32,336 bases of DNA from NCBI GenBank assembly GCA_027013735.1, contig JALWGH010000198.1:1-32336 (forward strand), written 5' to 3'. Source of the stretch: Melioribacteraceae bacterium (GTDB lineage Bacteria > Bacteroidota > Ignavibacteria > Ignavibacteriales > Melioribacteraceae). Of this stretch, positions 19,323 to 25,509 are shown piece by piece (the stretch's first letter is position 1; each line of letters opens with the position of its first letter). The translations under genes and the position numbers were made by a program. The notes beneath the pieces are model-generated. The model had not been told where the DNA came from, did not search any database, and saw nothing but the letters and a program-made list of their open reading frames with translations.

Positions 19323-19333
19323 GGAAGTTAAAA

Positions 19334-19804
19334 ATGGCTAAGAAGAAATCCTGGAAAGAAAAACTTCTCGACACTAAAGATTTGCCGAAAGTTGTTCCTT
19401 TGAGCGGTAAGTTAGCTGAAAAATGGGGCGAGGGAACGCTGGCTATTCCTTCCCCGCTTGAAGTGAATGAAATAATGCGCAGTGTGCCCAGAGGGAAGTT
19501 AATCACAATAAACCAAATTAGGGAAAAGATTGCGGTCAAACACGGTGCTACTGTGGGCTGCCCTATTACCACCGGTATATTTGCCTGGGTTGCTGTTCAT
19601 GCTGCCGAGGAAGAACGGGCGGAAGGGAAAAAACGGATTACCCCTTGGTGGAGAACGCTGAAGGAAGGCGGCGTGCTTAACCCAAAGTATCCCGGCGGCA
19701 TACAAAGACAAATGGAGCTGCTCGAAGCCGAAGGGCACACGGTTGTTCCCAAGGGTAAAAAGAATTTTAGAGTTGTTGATTTCGACAAGAAATTGGTAAA
19801 GTAA
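19334..19804 (+). CDS. MGMT-family, alkyltransferase-like (ATL-type) DNA-binding protein lacking the acceptor Cys
   Basis: VPRGKLITINQIREKIA and TPWWRTLKEGGVLNPKYPGG correspond to MGMT-fold regions, with Trp where PCHR has Cys. Confidence 0.75.
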   Translation: MAKKKSWKEKLLDTKDLPKVVPLSGKLAEKWGEGTLAIPSPLEVNEIMRSVPRGKLITINQIREKIAVKHGATVGCPITTGIFAWVAVHAAEEERAEGKKRITPWWRTLKEGGVLNPKYPGGIQRQMELLEAEGHTVVPKGKKNFRVVDFDKKLVK

Positions 19805-19805
19805 A

Positions 19806-20270
19806 ATGGAAAAGATTTTTACCGGCTATTACAGTTCGCCGATAGGCACAATTGAAATTGTTAGCGATGGAGAAAATTTGCTTGAGCTGAAATTCCTTGA
19901 CGAAAAGAAACAGGGCGGAAGCAGAAACAAAATTATTCTTGAAACAAAAAAGCAATTGCAGGAATATTTTGCGGGGAAAAGGAAGAAGTTTGATTTGCCT
20001 CTGAAGTTGGAAGGAACGGAATTTCAAAAATCGGTTTGGAAAGCATTGCAAAGTATTCCTTACGGCGTTGTAGTTACTTATTCCGACGTTGCGAAAATGA
20101 TTGGCAATCCGAAAGCCGTGCGGGCTGTGGGACAGGCAAACAACAAAAATAAATTGCCGGTTGTTGTCCCTTGTCATCGTGTAGTTGGCAAAAACGGCAA
20201 ACTCGTTGGTTACGCGGCAGGCTTGTGGCGAAAGGAATTCCTGATTGAGCTTGAGGCGAGCAATTCCTAA
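19806..20270 (+). CDS. Methylated-DNA--[protein]-cysteine S-methyltransferase
   Basis: FQKSVWKALQSIPYGVVVTYSDVAKMIGNPKAVRAVGQANNKNKLPVVVPCHRVVGKNGKLVGYAAGLWRKEFLIELE, with PCHRV active site. Confidence 0.97.
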   Translation: MEKIFTGYYSSPIGTIEIVSDGENLLELKFLDEKKQGGSRNKIILETKKQLQEYFAGKRKKFDLPLKLEGTEFQKSVWKALQSIPYGVVVTYSDVAKMIGNPKAVRAVGQANNKNKLPVVVPCHRVVGKNGKLVGYAAGLWRKEFLIELEASNS

Positions 20271-20382
20271 TTACAAGATGAGTGGGTTTGGAAAATTGCG
20301 GAGTCTGTTTTTGGAAAGGCTGGTTCTTAAAATCTTTTTGGAAAAATGCCTCGCTTGCGCTCGGCTATTAATCAAATAGTTG

Positions 20383-20421
20383 TCCTTCTAAGGAAGGATA
20401 AAATAGCATTTATTTATCCTT
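20383..20421 (+). promoter_or_regulatory. Two mutually exclusive hairpins upstream of yjbQ-like gene
   Basis: TCCTTC-TAAG-GAAGGA (20383-20398) overlaps AAGGATAAA-N10-TTTATCCTT (20394-20421). Confidence 0.5.
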
Positions 20422-20468
20422 GTTAAAACGGAAAAAATAGGTAAGAAACATTTTACAGGAGCATTCAA

Positions 20469-20888
20469 ATGTATTATCAAAAAGAAATAACCTTACGTCC
20501 TTACCCGAGAGGCTTTCACATAATTACGAATGAGATTGAGGAAGCTGTCCCGGAGATTAAGAAAATAAAGATTGGGCTGGCGCATATTTTTATTAAGCAC
20601 ACTTCGGCTTCGCTGACAATTAACGAGAATGTTTCGCCGGATGTGCGCTCGGACTTACAAAAGTTTTTCGGCAGACTCGTGCCGGACGACACGCCGTATT
20701 TCGAGCACACATTGGAAGGCGCGGACGATATGTCGGCTCACGTGAAATCTTCTTTGCTTGGTCAGTCGCTTACAATTCCCATAACGGACGGGCGCTTGAA
20801 TTTAGGCACGTGGCAAGGGATTTACCTCGGCGAGCACAGGCGCCACGGCGGGGCACGTAAAATTGTGGTAACGTTAGTAGGGGAATAA
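20469..20888 (+). CDS. yjbQ: YjbQ family protein (secondary thiamine-phosphate synthase-like, UPF0047)
   Basis: FIKHTSASLTINENVSPDVRSDL, YFEHTLEGADDMSAHVKSSLLGQSLTIPITDGRLNLGTWQGIYLGEHR. Confidence 0.93.
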   Translation: MYYQKEITLRPYPRGFHIITNEIEEAVPEIKKIKIGLAHIFIKHTSASLTINENVSPDVRSDLQKFFGRLVPDDTPYFEHTLEGADDMSAHVKSSLLGQSLTIPITDGRLNLGTWQGIYLGEHRRHGGARKIVVTLVGE

Positions 20889-20890
20889 AA

Positions 20891-21568
20891 TCACTTGAAT
20901 TTCATTTTGGTGAGCGTTGCATTTATTTCTTCTTTCAAAAGGTTGAATCTGTTTTCGGAATAAAATGCTCTGTCACTTTCGTCAAGTACGGAGCCGAGCG
21001 TAACTTTGAAATCTCTCGTTTTAAAACCATCGAGAATTTGTAATATTTTTGTGAGGGTTGAAGCGTCGGCTTTTAATTCTACTCCACGCATAATTAAAAA
21101 TTGTAAGTCGAAAGCGTCACGAATTATTTTGTGCGAAAGTAACGCTTCGATTTTGTTTCTCAGCATTTGCTCAAGTGTTAAAGCTTGTACCTTTACTTGC
21201 AGGTTGGTGAATCTTGAAAATGCAATTTTTCTCTCCCACTCAAAGTTACTTTGCCCTTTGCGGATTTCTATTTTAAGACTTCTTCTTATGCCTTCTTTCC
21301 TGAATTGGAACAATATGGTATTTCTCTTGTTGGCAGAATCGGTAATTTTGTACCGCTGAGAAAGAGAAAGTTTTAACTTTTTGAAAATAGCTTTTGAGTC
21401 GATGTTTTCTTTTAACCAAAAATCAAGGTCTGTTGAATAGCGGTTTAAATTGTGGCAAAGTCTTAACATTGTTTCACCGCCGAAGTAAAGATGATCCAGA
21501 ATTTTAATTGAATTTAAGAAATCCAATGTTTCAATTTCAAATATTTCTAAATTTTGTAGCTCTTGCAT
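20891..21568 (-). CDS. AbiEii/AbiGii-type nucleotidyltransferase toxin
   Basis: LYFGGETMLRLCHNLNRYSTDLDFWL nucleotidyltransferase core; 22-nt overlap with AbiEi. Confidence 0.9.
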   Translation of the reverse strand: MQELQNLEIFEIETLDFLNSIKILDHLYFGGETMLRLCHNLNRYSTDLDFWLKENIDSKAIFKKLKLSLSQRYKITDSANKRNTILFQFRKEGIRRSLKIEIRKGQSNFEWERKIAFSRFTNLQVKVQALTLEQMLRNKIEALLSHKIIRDAFDLQFLIMRGVELKADASTLTKILQILDGFKTRDFKVTLGSVLDESDRAFYSENRFNLLKEEINATLTKMKFK

Positions 21569-22140
21569 AATTTACCCCAAAATTCTTTTGTCCTTTTATT
21601 TGTTTTTTCAAGGTAAGCTTCAACGGTTTTTATGTTGACCTTTTTGAAATCAACGGCAGCAAAATCGCAATTGTATTTGCCCAAAGCGGAAAGGTAAACG
21701 GCATCTGCCAATGCTTTTTCCGGAGTGGCTATAAAGAAATTCCCCTTTGGCTCAAAACCAAAATAAAATTCTTTTTTAACCAGTGTAAAAGTAAAAACAA
21801 TGTTGCTGATTACGAACTCTTTTGTCCGTTTAAGTGCTATTGATTCAATAAAATTTTGCTGTTGCTGTGTAGTAATTTCATAATAGCTGAGAGCGGTAGT
21901 AAGCGAAACGTACGAAGGAGTCTGTAGCAAATTTGCAATCTGAAATAATTTGTCTTCGGAAAGTGATTTAAACCTCGAAGGAGCGATGAAAAGTCCCCTT
22001 TTTAGTCTGATGAGAGAACCGCGTTTTGAATAACGCGATGCCTCAACGATAGCGGAAGCTTTTGTTACGGAAAGTAACTTGGCAATGTCGTCAACTTCAA
22101 GTAAAAATTTGTCGGTTTTATTTAGTAATTCAATATTCAT
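21547..22140 (-). CDS. AbiEi-type antitoxin / transcriptional regulator
   Basis: N-terminal wHTH-like region with GSLIRLKRGLFIAPSRF; SYVSLTTALSYYEI; FFIATPEKALADAVYL typical of AbiEi antitoxins. Confidence 0.88.
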   Translation of the reverse strand: MNIELLNKTDKFLLEVDDIAKLLSVTKASAIVEASRYSKRGSLIRLKRGLFIAPSRFKSLSEDKLFQIANLLQTPSYVSLTTALSYYEITTQQQQNFIESIALKRTKEFVISNIVFTFTLVKKEFYFGFEPKGNFFIATPEKALADAVYLSALGKYNCDFAAVDFKKVNIKTVEAYLEKTNKRTKEFWGKLCKSYKI

Positions 22141-22155
22141 TTAGTAAATATAGAT

Positions 22156-22175
22156 AATTAACAATATTGTTAATT
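22156..22175. promoter_or_regulatory. 20-bp perfect palindrome AATTAACAATATTGTTAATT upstream of abiE-like operon
   Basis: Exact palindrome 16 bp upstream of the AbiEi start on the minus strand. Confidence 0.65.
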
Positions 22176-22237
22176 TAATATATTAGGCTAAAATAGCAAA
22201 AATATATTTAAAACTTTGCTATTTTACCTTCCGTAGT

Positions 22238-22255
22238 TTGGCAGACTTTTTGCAA
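22238..22255 (+). promoter_or_regulatory. Candidate sigma54 promoter TTGGCAGACTTTTTGCAA
   Basis: TGGCA...TTGCA at canonical -24/-12 spacing, 30 bp upstream of the DUF1848 ATG. Confidence 0.45.
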
Positions 22256-22285
22256 GAGTTGTAAGTAAGAAAAAATTTTATTCTC

Positions 22286-23158
22286 ATGATTATTTCAGCA
22301 AGCAGGCGGACAGATATTCCGGCATATTATTCGAAGTGGTTCTTTAACAGAATTAAAGCCGGTTACTGCGAGGTGCGAAATCCGTTTAATCCTAAGCAAA
22401 TCTCTCGTGTTGACCTGCGCCCGGAAAGTGTTGATGCTATTGTCTTTTGGACGCGCAACCCCCGCCCGATGCTGAAATACTTGGACGAGCTCGACGAGCG
22501 TGGCTACAAATATTATTTTCAATACACGCTTAACAACTACCCAAGGATTTACGAACCAAACTGCCCGTCGTTGGATTCCGCAATTCAAACTTTCCGCGCG
22601 CTTTCAGAACGGATTGGAAATAGAAAAGTAATTTGGCGTTACGACCCTATTTTGTTTACGGACGATCTTACTTTGGATTTCCACATCGCAAATTTTAGCG
22701 AAATAGCTAAAAGCCTCGCGGGCTTTACGCAAAGGGTTGTAGTTAGCGTTATTGACGATTACAAAAAAACTTTGCGGAGATTGAACAAATTAAATGTCGG
22801 TTATTTTCCCAATCAAGAAAATAGTTCAAAAATTGAATTGTTACTGAAACAGATAGTTCAAATAGCGAACAAATACAGAATGGAAGTGAGAAGTTGTGCG
22901 GAACCGAAAGATTACAGTTATCTCGGCGTATTGCCGGGCAGGTGCATTGACGACGAATTGATTAGAAACGAACTTGGCGTGAACATTGAGTACAAAAAGG
23001 ACAAAGGACAAAGAGCCGCATGCCGTTGTACCGTAAGCAAGGACATCGGCGCGGTAAATACTTGTCTGATGGGCTGTGTCTATTGCTATGCCACACAAAG
23101 CCAACAAACAGCGATGAAAAACTGGAAGAAAAACAAAAGTTTACATATCTTGACGTGA
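22286..23158 (+). CDS. DUF1848 family protein with C-terminal Cys cluster
   Basis: MIISASRRTDIPAYYSKWFFNRIKAGYCEVRNPFNPKQ and CLMGCVYCYAT signature. Confidence 0.9.
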   Translation: MIISASRRTDIPAYYSKWFFNRIKAGYCEVRNPFNPKQISRVDLRPESVDAIVFWTRNPRPMLKYLDELDERGYKYYFQYTLNNYPRIYEPNCPSLDSAIQTFRALSERIGNRKVIWRYDPILFTDDLTLDFHIANFSEIAKSLAGFTQRVVVSVIDDYKKTLRRLNKLNVGYFPNQENSSKIELLLKQIVQIANKYRMEVRSCAEPKDYSYLGVLPGRCIDDELIRNELGVNIEYKKDKGQRAACRCTVSKDIGAVNTCLMGCVYCYATQSQQTAMKNWKKNKSLHILT

Positions 23159-23210
23159 GCGGAATAGGATAAAGAGAAATGGGAAGAATAAAAAAACGTG
23201 TGCCATGTGA

Positions 23211-23350
23211 TTAACGTCTAACCTCTTACCTCTCGCATCTTACGTCTCGCTTGTCGCGCCGAAGCCCGAACTAAGTGAGGGCGGAGACGGACGTCTCGCG
23301 TCTAGCGTCTAACTTTTCTTATTTCTCGTTTCTTCTTTCTTATTTTATAA
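23211..23350. repeat. Degenerate heptamer repeat array B with one GC-rich module (23252-23292)
   Basis: TCTAACC TCTTACC TCTCGCA TCTTACG TCTCGCT - TGTCGCGCCGAAGCCCGAACTAAGTGAGGGCGGAGACGGAC - TCTCGCG TCTAGCG TCTAACT ... TTTCTTC TTTCTTA. Confidence 0.7.
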
Positions 23351-23378
23351 CCTTTCAAATCAAAGGAGCAAAAAGTTA

Positions 23379-24257
23379 ATGAATGTAATTCCCAAACTTT
23401 ACGTAGGCACGGCGGGCTGGAGCTACGATGACTGGGTAGGAAATTTTTACCCGTTCTCGCAATCGAAAGAATTTAGCTGGCTGAAATATTATTCCCGTTT
23501 CTTTAATGTGGTTGAGGTGAATTCGTCCTATTATTCTTACCTTTCGCCGCGCATAGTGGAAAGTTGGCTTAGACAATTGGGTGAGACGGAGGATTTCCTT
23601 TTTACTGTTAAACTGCACATGGATTTTACGCACAGGCGGAATTACAACAACGAGAAAATTGATGCCGTGAGGCAAAATCTCGATTTGCTTAAAGAAAACG
23701 GCAGACTCGGAGGCTTGCTAATGCAGTTTCCTTATTCCTTTGCGTGCAATGATGCCTCGATTGATTATCTTCGTAATTTGATTGAAGCCTTCGAAGAGTA
23801 CGACAAATTTGTTGAAGTGCGCCATCGCTCATGGCAGGGCAAAAGGGCTAAAACAATTACCATTTGTTCAATCGATCAGCCGGCTATTGGTGAATCGGTA
23901 AGGTTTGAACCTGTAGTCGGTAGGGGAATGGTTTATGCACGGTTTCACGGGCGAAACAAAAAAGCATGGCTCGAATCAATTAAGAACTTCGGGCAAAAGC
24001 AAACCTACGAAGAACGCAGCGCCCGTTACGATTACCTTTACACTCCTGGCGAACTGGTTGAAATTGCGGACAAAATAAAAGAAACTTACGACAAAGCGGA
24101 AAAAATTTTTGTTGTAATGAACAACCACCCGCAAGGCAAAGCGGTGGCAAATGCGTTTGAACTTTTGCATTATTTGAAAGACGGCGCTAAAATTAAAATG
24201 CCCGGCACAATTTTGAACGCTTACCCGAGATTAAAAGAATTTGCCGTGGAGAATTAA
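23379..24257 (+). CDS. DUF72 family protein
   Basis: YVGTAGWSYDDWVGNFYP, NVVEVNSSYYSYLSPRIVESWL, FTVKLHMDFTHRR, FVEVRHRSW, YARFHGRN, VVMNNHPQGKAVANAFEL. Confidence 0.92.
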   Translation: MNVIPKLYVGTAGWSYDDWVGNFYPFSQSKEFSWLKYYSRFFNVVEVNSSYYSYLSPRIVESWLRQLGETEDFLFTVKLHMDFTHRRNYNNEKIDAVRQNLDLLKENGRLGGLLMQFPYSFACNDASIDYLRNLIEAFEEYDKFVEVRHRSWQGKRAKTITICSIDQPAIGESVRFEPVVGRGMVYARFHGRNKKAWLESIKNFGQKQTYEERSARYDYLYTPGELVEIADKIKETYDKAEKIFVVMNNHPQGKAVANAFELLHYLKDGAKIKMPGTILNAYPRLKEFAVEN

Positions 24258-24350
24258 GAACTTGAAATTAAATTTTCAATTTCATAATTTTATTTTCAAA
24301 AATATGAGGGACGCTATTTTCCGTGCGGTAATTTTTCCTTTTGCAGGGCG

Positions 24351-24400
24351 TAAATGTGAACAGGGAAAAAGTCCCGAGTTAACTTATTTATTCACATTTA
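24351..24400 (+). promoter_or_regulatory. Leader inverted repeat TAAATGTGAA ... TTCACATTTA flanking the SpoVG ribosome-binding region
   Basis: Perfect 10-bp arms at 24351-24360 and 24391-24400, 30-nt loop, right arm directly before AAAGGAGG. Confidence 0.6.
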
Positions 24401-24413
24401 AAAGGAGGATATT

Positions 24414-24671
24414 ATGCGGATAGTAAGAATGAATCCCTACAACGGGGAATCCAAAACCAGAGCTTTCTTCGACGTTGAGACTACCGAAGGTATTATTATT
24501 AAAGGGCTCACGCTGGTTGAAGGCAACAACGGCTTGTTTGTCGGCGTGCCGAGCGAGAAAGGTAAAGACGGCAAATACTACGACAAAGTAATTTTTCCGA
24601 AAGAATTGAAAGACGAGCTTAGCGAGCTTGCGCTTAAAAAATACGAAGAAGTAAAAGCCGGTGTACAATAA
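24414..24671 (+). CDS. spoVG: SpoVG-family RNA/DNA-binding regulator
   Basis: MRIVRMNPYNGESKTRAFFDVETTEGIIIKGLTLVEGNNGLFVGVPSEKGKDGKYYDKVIFP matches SpoVG. Confidence 0.87.
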   Translation: MRIVRMNPYNGESKTRAFFDVETTEGIIIKGLTLVEGNNGLFVGVPSEKGKDGKYYDKVIFPKELKDELSELALKKYEEVKAGVQ

Positions 24672-24791
24672 TAACCTTTAATTATTAACCTGTCCCGCAA
24701 CAGGCACATGTGCTGCGGGGCAAACCGATATGTCTTTCTTATCATGTATGGGAGGTGACTACTATAAGATTATGTAATGTTTTCAAAGTAA

Positions 24792-24808
24792 TACTTGATT
24801 ATTAAGTA
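24792..24808. promoter_or_regulatory. Imperfect palindrome TACTTGAT-T-ATTAAGTA upstream of vapB-like gene
   Basis: 7 of 8 arm positions complementary; typical location for antitoxin autoregulation. Confidence 0.4.
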
Positions 24809-24837
24809 GGAATATTTTATTTTGTACTACAAAAACT

Positions 24838-25077
24838 ATGAGGTATAACATGATATCTTCAGTAACTACTAAAGGACAAGTAGTAATTCCTTCCAGACTA
24901 AGAAGAAAGTACGGAATAAAAATAGGAACTAAAATTTATTTTGAAGAAGATAAAGACGGAATTAAGTTGTATCCTGTTACTGAAAACATAATAGAAAAGA
25001 ATATGGGTATGCTGGGTACACAAGGGAAACTTCTTAAAAAACTGTTAGAGGAAAAGAAAACAGAGAAAGAATTATGA
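24838..25077 (+). CDS. AbrB/SpoVT-type (VapB-like) antitoxin; start may be ATG 24850
   Basis: MISSVTTKGQVVIPSRLRRKYGIKIGTKIYFEEDKDGIKLYP swapped-hairpin AbrB signature; GAGG 6 bp before ATG 24850. Confidence 0.9.
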   Translation: MRYNMISSVTTKGQVVIPSRLRRKYGIKIGTKIYFEEDKDGIKLYPVTENIIEKNMGMLGTQGKLLKKLLEEKKTEKEL

Positions 25078-25481
25078 AAAGAATTAAGCGATATGTCTTG
25101 GATTCGTACGCCGTATTAGCTTATTTGGAGGGAGAACGGGGGGGCGAAAAAGTTTCCTCTATTTTGAAGGAGGCGCTAAGTGGAAAGGTTGAAATTTATA
25201 TGAGCGTCATTAACTGGGGGGAGGTTTATTATATTGTCTTGAGGGAACAAGGATCTGCTATCGCTAATTTGTATTTACAAACAATGGAAAAATATCCAAT
25301 TGAAATTGTTGGAGTTGAAAGAGAATTAACTTTGGGAGCAGCCCAGATTAAAGCTTTTAATAGGTTGTCTTATGCCGATGCTTTTGCAGCAGCGCTTGCG
25401 CAAATGAAAAAAGCTTATCTTGTAACGGGCGACAAAGAATTTGACGTATTAAAGCGTACAGTAAATATTTTTTGGCTATAA
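25074..25481 (+). CDS. PIN-domain (VapC-like) toxin
   Basis: YVLDSYAVLAYLEGERGG; acidic residues at NWGEVYYI, LSYADAFAAALA and VTGDKEF; 4-nt overlap with antitoxin. Confidence 0.9.
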   Translation: MKRIKRYVLDSYAVLAYLEGERGGEKVSSILKEALSGKVEIYMSVINWGEVYYIVLREQGSAIANLYLQTMEKYPIEIVGVERELTLGAAQIKAFNRLSYADAFAAALAQMKKAYLVTGDKEFDVLKRTVNIFWL

Positions 25482-25509
25482 AGAAAAAAGATCAAACCGA
25501 GAAAATTCA

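Noticed and set aside
24695-24718. Inverted repeat CCCGCAACAGGCACATGTGCTGCGGG as spoVG terminator
   Set aside because: Has a bulge, essentially no loop and no T-tract; not convincing as a rho-independent terminator.
24745-24751. TGTATGG as a LexA half-site upstream of vapB
   Set aside because: Single 7-bp half-site without the opposing arm; expected by chance.
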